This document shows, one piece after another, positions 43,871 through 52,832 of a DNA stretch of 56,378 nt (position 1 is its first letter; each line of letters opens with the position of its first letter). Source of the DNA: an uncultured Phocaeicola sp. GTDB lineage: Bacteria > Bacteroidota > Bacteroidia > Bacteroidales > Bacteroidaceae. Where the stretch lies: positions 1 to 56,378 of the forward strand of contig CALUPA010000005.1 in assembly GCA_944322395.1 (NCBI GenBank). Reading direction: 5' to 3'. The notes below the pieces were generated by a model, which worked only from the letters and a program-made list of their open reading frames with translations, searched no databases and was not told the DNA's origin. The position numbers were made by a program, and so were the translations under genes.

Positions 43871-43985
43871 TTGTGTTTCTTTGTTTTAGTCTTTGTTTAC
43901 TATTTTCATAATACAAATTTGTAAGTTTTTTTTCAGACCGCAAAATCTTTGTTAATATTTTTCTGCCTTTTTAAAGCTCGTATAT

Positions 43986-43993
43986 TATCTTTG
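43986..43993 (+). promoter_or_regulatory. -7 box TATCTTTG for recQ
   Basis: TATCTTTG lies 25 bp before the recQ ATG. Confidence 0.5.
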
Positions 43994-44018
43994 TACCCAC
44001 ACAAACCAACATAAAAAA

Positions 44019-45845
44019 ATGCTTAACATCCTAAAAACTTATTTCGGATATACCGATTTTCGTCCTCTACAGAAAGAAATAATTACAAATACAATAAATA
44101 AAAAAGACACACTAGTATTAATGCCTACAGGCGGAGGCAAGTCTCTATGTTATCAAATTCCGGCACTTATGATGGAAGGTACAACTATAGTTGTTTCACC
44201 TTTAATATCATTAATGAAAGATCAGGTTGAGGCATTACAAGCCAATGGTATATCTGCGCGGGCATTGAACAGCGTAAATACAGATACAGAAAATACTACT
44301 GTACGAATGGAATGTCAACAGGGAAAAGTTAAACTTCTGTATATATCTCCTGAAAGAATTTTATCTGAGGTAAACTACCTATTAAGAGATATAAAAATTT
44401 CTCTTTTTGCTATAGATGAAGCACATTGCATTTCGCAATGGGGACATGACTTTCGTCCTGAATATACACAACTGGATATACTAAGAAAACAGTTCCCAAC
44501 CATACCGATAATTGCACTAACAGCCACAGCAGACAAGATAACTCGGCAGGATATAATCAAGCAACTGAGAATGGATAACCCAAAAGTTTTCATCTCATCA
44601 TTCGACCGTCCCAACATAAGTCTAGATGTAAAAAAAGGTTATCAACAAAAAGAAAAAATAAGAATTATAAAAAGATTTATAGAGAAACATGGAAATGAAA
44701 GCGGAATAATATATTGCATGAGCAGGAAAACTGCAGAAAAAGTTTCAGAACTACTTTCAAATGAAGGTTTCGATACAGCAGTATACCATGCAGGGTTATC
44801 AAATATAGAACGTGAAAAAGCACAAGACGATTTTATAAACGATCGTGTACAAATAGTATGCGCAACCGTAGCCTTCGGTATGGGAATAGACAAATCAAAC
44901 GTAAGGTGGGTTATTCATTATAATCTGCCCAAAAGCATAGAAAGTTTCTATCAGGAAATAGGTCGTGCCGGAAGAGATGGTTTGAAAAGTGATACTATCT
45001 TGTTTTATTCAATTGGCGACATGATTCAACTGACGAAATTTGCAGAAGAAAGTAATCAAAAAGAAATAAATATAGAAAAACTGAACAGAATGCAACAATA
45101 TGCAGAAACAAACATATGTAGAAGAAGGATTCTGTTGAGTTATTTCGGCGAAACAATGGAACACGACTGCGGAAACTGTGATGTTTGTCGTAACCCACCT
45201 GAAAAATTTAACGGAACAATTATAATACAAAAAGCCCTTAGTGCAATAGCCAGAACAAATCAACAAATTCCCACAAGTACACTTATTGACATTCTTCGTG
45301 GAAACTACAATCAAGAGATTTACGAAAATGAATACTATAAAATCAAGACCTTCGGAGTAGGAAAAGATATTACCTACCGACACTGGCAAAACTATATTCT
45401 ACAGATGCTTAATATGGGCTACATAGAGATAGCATACAATGAAAAGAATCATCTGAAAATTACAGAAACAGGGAATAAGGTTCTATATAGCAAACAAGAA
45501 GCCGAATTAGTTGTCATAAAAGAGGATGAATTTTCTAAATACGAATTCAAGAAAAAGCAGCTAGAAACATCGTATGTAAATGTAAAGAATAACGCTTACA
45601 ACATAAATGAAGATAAAGATTCATTATTCGAGACTCTTCGTTTGTTAAGACTAAAGCTTGCAGAACAAGAAGCTATTCCACCATATATAGTGATGTCTGA
45701 CAGTACACTACAATCTCTATGCGACAGAAAACCTACATGTATTCAAGATCTTGACAATATCTCAGGTCTAAGCGAATACAAGAAAAATAAATACGGACGC
45801 GATTTCGTCTCAGCAATCAAGCTATACTTAAATCAAAATATATAG
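44019..45845 (+). CDS. recQ: RecQ-type DNA helicase
   Basis: This 608-residue 3'-5' helicase has Walker A MPTGGGKSLCY, DEAH box AIDEAHCISQWGHDFRPEY and ALTATADK, helicase C motif VAFGMGIDKSNVRWVIHYNLPKS and EIGRAGRDGL. The RQC zinc-binding cysteines lie in NICRRRILLSYFGET and DCGNCDVCRNP, and a C-terminal HRDC domain follows. RecQ resolves forks and recombination intermediates. A terminator follows at 45861-45901. Confidence 0.96.
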   Translation: MLNILKTYFGYTDFRPLQKEIITNTINKKDTLVLMPTGGGKSLCYQIPALMMEGTTIVVSPLISLMKDQVEALQANGISARALNSVNTDTENTTVRMECQQGKVKLLYISPERILSEVNYLLRDIKISLFAIDEAHCISQWGHDFRPEYTQLDILRKQFPTIPIIALTATADKITRQDIIKQLRMDNPKVFISSFDRPNISLDVKKGYQQKEKIRIIKRFIEKHGNESGIIYCMSRKTAEKVSELLSNEGFDTAVYHAGLSNIEREKAQDDFINDRVQIVCATVAFGMGIDKSNVRWVIHYNLPKSIESFYQEIGRAGRDGLKSDTILFYSIGDMIQLTKFAEESNQKEINIEKLNRMQQYAETNICRRRILLSYFGETMEHDCGNCDVCRNPPEKFNGTIIIQKALSAIARTNQQIPTSTLIDILRGNYNQEIYENEYYKIKTFGVGKDITYRHWQNYILQMLNMGYIEIAYNEKNHLKITETGNKVLYSKQEAELVVIKEDEFSKYEFKKKQLETSYVNVKNNAYNINEDKDSLFETLRLLRLKLAEQEAIPPYIVMSDSTLQSLCDRKPTCIQDLDNISGLSEYKKNKYGRDFVSAIKLYLNQNI

Positions 45846-45860
45846 AATTGTTAAACTAAA

Positions 45861-45901
45861 AATGGCCTGGACAACTTTAAATAAAATTGTCCAAAGCCAT
45901 T
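45861..45901. terminator. Terminator between recQ and the DUF349 gene
   Basis: AATGGC...GGACAA (45861-45874) pairs with TTGTCC...GCCATT (45887-45901), two 6-bp helices with an internal loop, between convergent genes. Confidence 0.7.
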
Positions 45902-45931
45902 CTGTATACGTTTTCTAGAAAATAGAAAATA

Positions 45932-47725
45932 TCATTCTAGTGCCTCATCTATTGCATCTATTTTTTTCTGGGTCAAATCCAAATCAGCCTTCAACTTGTC
46001 TATTTTTCTGGAAATATCATTAAGTAAAAAATTTCCTTTTTTCGAAGTTGAACTCAAAAAACCTAAATTATTCTCGTAAGTTTTTATTTCACTTTTTATT
46101 CTCTCATATATTCTCACAAGTTTTTCTCTCTCCTTATACAGATTTCCTTCTTTATTAAGTCCGGACTTATATGTATTAAGTTTTCTCTCTGCTGCCGAAA
46201 GATTTGCCTTGTCAAATATTTTATTTACCAGACTATGGAATTCCTTATACAGCCTGTCTTTTTCCTTAAATGGAACAAAACCTATACTGTTCCACTCTGA
46301 AATGAGAGATTTCACCTTTTCACCAACATTCTCATCATCATTTGCCTCAGCCAGTTCCTCTATTTTTTTTATTACTGTCTGTTTTTTTGCCATATTTTCC
46401 AGTTCTTCAGAACGTTGAGAAGAAGTAGCTTTCTGTTTTTGCTCGAAAAAATAATCACAAGCACCTATAAATCTTTTCCACACAGCATCTGAATATTTCT
46501 TAGGAACAGGACCTATTGTCTTCCATTCTTTCTGAAGCCTTGTCAATATTTCAGCTGTATCTTTCCATTCAGTACTGTCTTTCAATGCTTCAGCCTTTTC
46601 GCACAAGTCCTTTTTCTTTTCAAGGTTCAAAGCCATATTTTCTTTTGCAGTCTTGAAAAATTCAGCCTTACGTCTGAAAAATTCATCACATGCAGCACGG
46701 AATCTTTCAAAAATCTTCAGATTCATTTTCTGAGGAGCATATCCGATAGTCTTCCATTTGGCTTGAAGTGCTAATATTTCTTGTGTTTTATCTTCCCAAT
46801 CAGCAAAAGTAGTAAACTTATCATATTCCATAGCTTCCGCTATTTCGCATATAACAGTTTTCTGGTCCAGATTATTCTGCTCCTGCTCCTTTAAATCTTC
46901 AAAATGCTTCTGATGCCTTTTGTTTATTACTGTAGAAGCAGACTTGAATCTATTCCATATATCCTCTCTTACTTCTTTGGCAACAGGCCCTATCTCCCTA
47001 AATTCCTGATGTAACTTCTGAAGTTGATGAAATGCAGAAATTACGTCTGGCTCATCCGCAAGTTTTTCTGCAGCCTCACAAATACGAGTTTTAAGTTCTA
47101 GATTTTTTTTGAAATCATATTCCCTGAATTCATTATTCAGTTTGAGCATATCATAAAACTTCTCAGTATAGAGTTGATATGTTTTCCAAATTTCATTTAT
47201 TTTATTAGCTGGAATTAATTTTATTTCATTCCACTCCTGCTGTAAAGCCTTAAATTCGTTATAATTCTTTCCAGCATCTTCAGACAAATCCGTAAGATTC
47301 TTCATTTTCTCCAAAATATCAAATTTCTTCTGAAGATTTTCTTCTTTTTCCTTTTCCAATGCTGCTATCATGGAATTCCTTTTTTCCTTTATTTCCAAAA
47401 GAATAGATTTCAAATCAGCTTCTAAAGGATCTACTGAAGGAACAAAAGTATTTACGTCTCCACCTGATTCGATAAATGCCTTACGATTTGCTTCCTGTTC
47501 AATTTTATGAAGTTTATAGAATGTTTGTTTTAGGAAATCTATCTCCTGTTTATCAACCTCACAAGCATTTTCATTTATTTCTTTCAAACGTTGTATAACT
47601 TCTTCTTTTGTCTTTTTAGATTCGTACTTAACGTTTTCTGTTGTTTGTTCAACAGTAGGAACCAAAGTTTCAGATACATTTACCTGTTCTTCGGTTAGCG
47701 GACGGTTTGTTTCATTAACTTCCAT
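45932..47725 (-). CDS. DUF349-repeat coiled-coil protein
   Basis: This 597-residue protein is very rich in Lys and Glu and almost all helical. Five repeats share L-x-x-E/K-W/F-x-x-I-x-x-x-P/A followed by W/F/Y-x-x-F: LQQEWNEIKLIP, LHQEFREIGPVA, LQAKWKTIGYAP, LQKEWKTIGPVP and LISEWNSIGFVP. They are DUF349 domains. A long coiled coil forms the C-terminus. No function is established; a structural or nucleic-acid binding role is possible. No signal peptide is present, so it should be cytoplasmic. Confidence 0.88.
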   Translation of the reverse strand: MEVNETNRPLTEEQVNVSETLVPTVEQTTENVKYESKKTKEEVIQRLKEINENACEVDKQEIDFLKQTFYKLHKIEQEANRKAFIESGGDVNTFVPSVDPLEADLKSILLEIKEKRNSMIAALEKEKEENLQKKFDILEKMKNLTDLSEDAGKNYNEFKALQQEWNEIKLIPANKINEIWKTYQLYTEKFYDMLKLNNEFREYDFKKNLELKTRICEAAEKLADEPDVISAFHQLQKLHQEFREIGPVAKEVREDIWNRFKSASTVINKRHQKHFEDLKEQEQNNLDQKTVICEIAEAMEYDKFTTFADWEDKTQEILALQAKWKTIGYAPQKMNLKIFERFRAACDEFFRRKAEFFKTAKENMALNLEKKKDLCEKAEALKDSTEWKDTAEILTRLQKEWKTIGPVPKKYSDAVWKRFIGACDYFFEQKQKATSSQRSEELENMAKKQTVIKKIEELAEANDDENVGEKVKSLISEWNSIGFVPFKEKDRLYKEFHSLVNKIFDKANLSAAERKLNTYKSGLNKEGNLYKEREKLVRIYERIKSEIKTYENNLGFLSSTSKKGNFLLNDISRKIDKLKADLDLTQKKIDAIDEALE

Positions 47726-47835
47726 GCGTATGTAGATATTTAAGAATATTATAATTACAAATTAACGAAAAAATATTTTAAAAACATAATTATATTATTG
47801 TTATTTTGTAATAGTATATAAAATAGAGTCAAAAC

Positions 47836-49176
47836 TTACGACAATAACACTGTTATTCCCATATACAACATCATTCCTATAATGTCATTGGTAATAGAAA
47901 TAAACGGACCTGTAGCTATAGCCGGATCTATTTTCAATTTTTCAAGAGTCATTGGAACTAGTGTGCCGAATATTGAAGCAAACATTACCACAGCAAACAA
48001 ACTAATTGAGACAGAGTAGCTGACTGTAGCACTAGCTCCAAATCTTATAAAATTATATATATACACCAATAAAGAAATTATTGATGCATTAATCAAAGCG
48101 ACAACAGATTCTTTAGCTATCTGCTTAAACGTATTAGCTGAATCCAATGAACTGTTAGCTAAACCTTGTACAACAAGTGCTGACGATTGTGTTCCTACAT
48201 TTCCTCCGGTACCACCAATCAAAGGTATATACAATGCCATCTCAGGATGAGCAGCAAATGTAGTATCAAAATTACCTAATATCATAGAGTTGCCTATTCC
48301 GCCCAACATACCTATAAGCAGCCAAGGCAAACGAGCTGTTGTTTGCCTAAAAACATTATCATCCGATTCAACATCTTGCGAAAGACCTGACGCCAACTGA
48401 TAATCACGTTCAGCCTGTTCACGAACTTCATCCATCACGTCGTCTACGGTTATTCGTCCGACAAGACGCCCGATACTGTCTACAACAGGTACTGCCACTA
48501 AATCGTATTTCTCAATAATCTGTACAACTTCCTCTATTGGAGTATCTACATGCACCGATACCGGATCTTTTTTCATAACATGCTTAACCTTGGATACAGA
48601 CGGACTGGTTATCATTTTCTTTAGCGGGAAAACACCTCTCAGACGTTCATCATCATCAACAACATATACATAATATATTTCGTCCATTTCTTCAGCCTGA
48701 ATACGCATTTCTCTCAAACACTCAGGCATACTCCAGTTTTCCTTCACAATAACCATTTCGGTACCCATCAAACCGCCAGCTGTATCCTCATCATATTTCA
48801 GCAAATCTACGATATCACCAGCTTGTTCAATGTCTTCGATATGAGATAGGACTTCTTCCTGTTTATCTTCGTCCATTTCACGGATAATGTCAACAGCATC
48901 ATCCGAATCCATGTAGTCAACAAAACGTTTTGCGATAGTTTCAGAAGGCAAAATATCAAGAAATTCCTTACGTGCATCTTCGTCCATCTCCACCAACACA
49001 TCCGCTGCAGTCTCATTATCAAGCAATAGATACACGAATCTGGCATTCTCTGCATTCAATTCATTACAGAGTTCCGCAATATCCGCAGGATGTAAATCAT
49101 TGAGTAGTTCCTTTACTTTGTCAGGTTCTTTATTCTCAATTAATTCCGTAATTTTTTTTATTTCTTCGCTACTCAT
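47836..49176 (-). CDS. mgtE: MgtE magnesium transporter
   Basis: This 446-residue protein has an N-terminal acidic superhelical domain (DLHPADIAELCNEL), a CBS pair (about 130-255) and five membrane helices with the filter region PLIGGTGGNVGTQSSALVVQGL. MgtE is a Mg2+ channel gated by Mg2+ binding to the cytoplasmic N and CBS domains. It follows rsmA by 36 bp. Confidence 0.95.
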   Translation of the reverse strand: MSSEEIKKITELIENKEPDKVKELLNDLHPADIAELCNELNAENARFVYLLLDNETAADVLVEMDEDARKEFLDILPSETIAKRFVDYMDSDDAVDIIREMDEDKQEEVLSHIEDIEQAGDIVDLLKYDEDTAGGLMGTEMVIVKENWSMPECLREMRIQAEEMDEIYYVYVVDDDERLRGVFPLKKMITSPSVSKVKHVMKKDPVSVHVDTPIEEVVQIIEKYDLVAVPVVDSIGRLVGRITVDDVMDEVREQAERDYQLASGLSQDVESDDNVFRQTTARLPWLLIGMLGGIGNSMILGNFDTTFAAHPEMALYIPLIGGTGGNVGTQSSALVVQGLANSSLDSANTFKQIAKESVVALINASIISLLVYIYNFIRFGASATVSYSVSISLFAVVMFASIFGTLVPMTLEKLKIDPAIATGPFISITNDIIGMMLYMGITVLLS

Positions 49177-49212
49177 CCTGTTAACTTTAAATGTTAGAAA
49201 ATAAAAGTCTTT

Positions 49213-50022
49213 TCACTCAAGAGTATTTTCATCACTTTTATCTTTCAAAGCCTTTTCTACTCTATTTGTAAGTTCTATAAATTCATTGACAGACAATTGC
49301 TCAGGTCTTTTATTAAATATAGGGTCTGCACTTAAAGGATTTTCCTTATCCAATATAGATGATATGGAATTTCGTAAAGTTTTTCGTCTCTGATTGAATG
49401 TTGTTTTAACAATCTGCTTAAACAATTTTTCATCACATCCCAAATCCTTAATTTCATTGCGTGTCATTCTTATAACAGCACTTTTCACTTTGGGCGGTGG
49501 ATTAAACACATGCTCATGCACAGTAAAAAGATACTCCACATTATACCATGCCTGAATCAATACGCTTAGTATACCATAAGTTTTGTTGCCTGGTTTAGCC
49601 GCAATACGCTCTGCCACTTCCTTCTGTATCATGCCAGTACAACAAGGTATAATTTCTTTGTTGTCCAACATCTTGAAAAATATTTGGCTGGAAATATTAT
49701 ATGGATAGTTACCAGTAAGAACAAAGGACTTACCTTCAAATAAAGCCGATAAATCCATCTTCAGGAAATCTTGTTCTATGATGTTATCACCAAGTTCCCG
49801 GAAGTTTTCTTTCAAGTAAGCAACAGACTCGAAATCAAGTTCAACCACCTTCAACGGTCTTTTCTTTGGTATCAAATATTGTGTCAGAACTCCCATACCT
49901 GGACCTACTTCTAATACAGGTACATCCGGACAAGTATCAATTGTATCAGCTATATCTTTTGCAACTTGAAGGTCTTTCAAGAAATGCTGCCCTAAAAATT
50001 TCTTTGGTTTAACTAATTTCAT
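49213..50022 (-). CDS. rsmA: 16S rRNA dimethyladenosine transferase
   Basis: This 269-residue enzyme (KsgA) dimethylates A1518 and A1519 of 16S rRNA late in 30S assembly. KKFLGQHFLKD opens the family, VLEVGPGMGVLTQYL binds SAM and GNYPYNISSQIFFK is the N6A catalytic motif. Its promoter box is interlocked with that of the divergent gene. Confidence 0.95.
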   Translation of the reverse strand: MKLVKPKKFLGQHFLKDLQVAKDIADTIDTCPDVPVLEVGPGMGVLTQYLIPKKRPLKVVELDFESVAYLKENFRELGDNIIEQDFLKMDLSALFEGKSFVLTGNYPYNISSQIFFKMLDNKEIIPCCTGMIQKEVAERIAAKPGNKTYGILSVLIQAWYNVEYLFTVHEHVFNPPPKVKSAVIRMTRNEIKDLGCDEKLFKQIVKTTFNQRRKTLRNSISSILDKENPLSADPIFNKRPEQLSVNEFIELTNRVEKALKDKSDENTLE

Positions 50023-50076
50023 TCAGTATTCAAATATTTCTTTGTTATAATATGGCAATTATTCAGTTAAGCATTG

Positions 50077-50099
50077 TATCTTTGCATAGTGCAAAGTTA
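50077..50099. promoter_or_regulatory. Interlocked face-to-face promoter boxes
   Basis: Plus-strand TATCTTTG (50077-50084) and minus-strand TAACTTTG (50099-50092) point at each other and are joined by CTTTGCA-TAG-TGCAAAG, a perfect 7-bp dyad (50080-50096). Both predicted start sites fall in the dyad centre. Confidence 0.5.
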
Positions 50100-50137
50100 C
50101 ATAATTATATCTAAATAAATTCAGATTTTGAAACGAA

Positions 50138-51145
50138 GTGAATCAAAAAAAGTTATTAAATAAAATATGGCAGGTAATTCTACCTATAATTCTAGGTTTG
50201 GCAATCCTTGTTTGGACATATAAAGATTTTGATTTCAAAAGAGTATGGTCAGTCATTGAAGAAGGGATAAATTATTGGTGGATAGTATTCTCACTCGTTT
50301 TTGGTGTTTTTGGACATTTATTCCGCGGATGGAGATGGAACATTTCATTGGCACCTTTAAACGAATATCCCAAGTTGTCCAACAGCGTATATGCCATATT
50401 TGTTTCTTATGCGGCCAATCTGGTAATTCCCAGAATCGGAGAAGTTTCCCGATGTGGAATACTGGCCAAATATGACAATATTTCTTTCTCCAAATCATTA
50501 GGAACAGTTATAACAGAACGAATTATAGATTCTGTCTGTGTAATTATAATAACTTGCACAACACTTTTAATCCAATCAGGAATATTTGTCAGGTTTATAA
50601 ATGAAACAGGAACAAATACGGCTTTCTTTGTTCATTTGTTTACTTCCACAAATTTCTATATCACAATAGCATGCATAATAGCTCTATTAATTTTAGCCTA
50701 CCTGTTATTTAGAAGATTTTCGATTTTCACCAGAGTAAAAGGTATTTTCAATGATATATGGCAAGGATGTCTATCTATAAAATATATAGAGAAGAAATAT
50801 ATTTTCATTTTATACACTATCGGAATATGGCTATGCTATTTTTTACAATTCTACGTCACATTCTATAGTTTTGACTTTACAAGCGATTTGGGATTAATGC
50901 CAGGACTCGTTATGTTCGTTGTAGGTAGTATTGCAGTAATAGTTCCTACTCCCAACGGTGCCGGACCATGGCACTTTGCTATAATAACAATGATGATGAT
51001 GTATGGTATAAGCAAAGATAATGCCGGAATATTTGCACTAATAGTGCATGGTATTCAAACTTTTTTACTAATTTTGTTAGGAATATATGGTTTAGTGGCT
51101 TTACCACTTTCCAACAAACGTTTAAATAAAAAAACTCATAATTAA
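50138..51145 (+). CDS. Lysylphosphatidylglycerol-synthase-like flippase family membrane protein
   Basis: This 335-residue protein of the UPF0104/LPG synthase TM-region family has eight or so helices and the family segments RGWRWNISLAPL, SYAANLVIPRIGEVSRCGIL and TPNGAGPWHFA. The GxGxxxE-type features suggest lipid or polyprenyl substrate transport; the substrate is not known. Translation appears to begin at GTG (50138), since no ATG fits. pepD starts 6 bp after the stop. Confidence 0.87.
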   Translation: MNQKKLLNKIWQVILPIILGLAILVWTYKDFDFKRVWSVIEEGINYWWIVFSLVFGVFGHLFRGWRWNISLAPLNEYPKLSNSVYAIFVSYAANLVIPRIGEVSRCGILAKYDNISFSKSLGTVITERIIDSVCVIIITCTTLLIQSGIFVRFINETGTNTAFFVHLFTSTNFYITIACIIALLILAYLLFRRFSIFTRVKGIFNDIWQGCLSIKYIEKKYIFILYTIGIWLCYFLQFYVTFYSFDFTSDLGLMPGLVMFVVGSIAVIVPTPNGAGPWHFAIITMMMMYGISKDNAGIFALIVHGIQTFLLILLGIYGLVALPLSNKRLNKKTHN

Positions 51146-51151
51146 AAAACA

Positions 51152-52615
51152 ATGTCTATGAGCGAAATTCTTTCTTTAACTCCACATAATGTGTGGAAAC
51201 ATTTTTATTCAATAACACAGATACCTCGTCCATCAGGACATTTGGAAAAAATTCAGAATTTCCTGCTTGAATTTGGCAAGAACACCGGTATTGAATCATT
51301 CAAGGATGAAGCGGGAAACATCATTTATCGCAAACCTGCCACTCCGGGCATGGAGAATCGCAAGACCATTATCCTACAGGCTCATATGGATATGGTTCCT
51401 CAAAAGAACAAAGAAACAGTACATAATTTCGAAACAGATCCTATACAGACTTATATTGACGGTGAATGGGTAAAAGCCAAAGGTACGACTTTGGGCTCAG
51501 ACAACGGAATGGGAGTTGCTGCCATAATGGCAATAATGGAAGACAAAACATTAAAACATGGTCCGTTGGTAGCTCTTATCACCTCTGATGAAGAAACAGG
51601 TATGTATGGAGCATTTGGTCTTAAACCTGGTACAATAGAAGGAGATATATTGTTGAATCTTGATTCAGAAGAAGAAGGAGAATTATATATAGGATGTGCC
51701 GGAGGTGAAGATCTGACTGCTACACTGGAATATAAAGAAGAAGAAACAGACCCTGAAGATATCGCACTAAAAGTAAGCCTTAAAGGATTACGTGGCGGAC
51801 ATTCCGGAATTCAAATAGGATGGGGACATGCCAATGCCAATAAGCTTATGGCAAGATTCCTTAACCAAGTAATTACTTACGACGAAGCATGCCTTGTTTC
51901 GTGGGAAGGTGGAAACATGAGAAATGCCATTCCACGAGAATGTGAAGTCGTAATTACAGTTCCAGAAACGGAAGTTGAAGATGTATTGGCATTCGTAGGT
52001 GAATGCGAACAGGTTTGGCGCGATGAATTCGCCACCATAGAAGATAATATTACATTCACAGCAGAACGAGTAGAACTTCCTAAAATGATGGTTCCTGACG
52101 AGATTAGAGACAACTTGGTTGATGCCATTTTTGCCTGCCCGAATGGAGTGGAACGCTTTATCCCTACAATACCTGACACAGTTGAAACATCTTCCAATTT
52201 AGCTATTGTAGAAATAGGAAATGGAAAAGCTGAAATAAAAGTCTTAACAAGAAGTTCCAGAGAATCAATGAAAGATTATAGAAATACTTCTATTGAAAGT
52301 TGTTTTTCAATGGCTGGTATGCATGTAGTTCGTTCTGGAGGTTATTCCGGATGGGAACCAAACGTAAACTCTCCAATATTACACACAATGAAGTCTGCTT
52401 ACAAAGCTCAATTTAATGAAGAAGCAGAAGTAAAGGTAATCCATGCCGGACTTGAATGTGGAATTATCGGTGCTGTAATGCCAGGATTGGACATGATTTC
52501 ATTTGGTCCTACTCTACAATGTCCTCATACACCAGAAGAACGTTGCAACATTCCATCTGTAAAAAAATTCTATGATTTTCTGATTTCCACTTTAGAAAAT
52601 TCTCCTGTAAAATAA
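51152..52615 (+). CDS. pepD: Aminoacyl-histidine dipeptidase (PepD)
   Basis: This 487-residue M20 peptidase cleaves dipeptides such as carnosine. The metal-binding residues lie in LQAHMDMVPQ, GSDNGMGVAA and TSDEETGMYGA, with HAGLECGII near the C-terminus. A lid domain (about 200-390) mediates dimers. It could start at 51152 or 51158. It forms a unit with the flippase gene and ends at a strong hairpin. Confidence 0.95.
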   Translation: MSMSEILSLTPHNVWKHFYSITQIPRPSGHLEKIQNFLLEFGKNTGIESFKDEAGNIIYRKPATPGMENRKTIILQAHMDMVPQKNKETVHNFETDPIQTYIDGEWVKAKGTTLGSDNGMGVAAIMAIMEDKTLKHGPLVALITSDEETGMYGAFGLKPGTIEGDILLNLDSEEEGELYIGCAGGEDLTATLEYKEEETDPEDIALKVSLKGLRGGHSGIQIGWGHANANKLMARFLNQVITYDEACLVSWEGGNMRNAIPRECEVVITVPETEVEDVLAFVGECEQVWRDEFATIEDNITFTAERVELPKMMVPDEIRDNLVDAIFACPNGVERFIPTIPDTVETSSNLAIVEIGNGKAEIKVLTRSSRESMKDYRNTSIESCFSMAGMHVVRSGGYSGWEPNVNSPILHTMKSAYKAQFNEEAEVKVIHAGLECGIIGAVMPGLDMISFGPTLQCPHTPEERCNIPSVKKFYDFLISTLENSPVK

Positions 52616-52681
52616 AAGGAATACAATATAAAGTTTTACAGCTACAAAGAAAAGATTTCAGACAAGTCTCATAAAAACATT

Positions 52682-52727
52682 AAATGGCATGTGTTAATGA
52701 TTGATATATTCATTCACATGCCATTTT
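52682..52727 (+). terminator. Terminator after pepD
   Basis: AAATGGCATGTG (52682-52693) and CACATGCCATTT (52715-52726) form a perfect 12-bp stem; inner AATGA/TCATT extends it. Confidence 0.8.
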
Positions 52728-52832
52728 AATATTTAAGAAAATTACAAATCAAACAACCTTTAATTTATCAGTATATTACATTTGTTTTACACAAAGAAAT
52801 ATGTTGATAGAATTATAGAAAACTAAGTCAAA

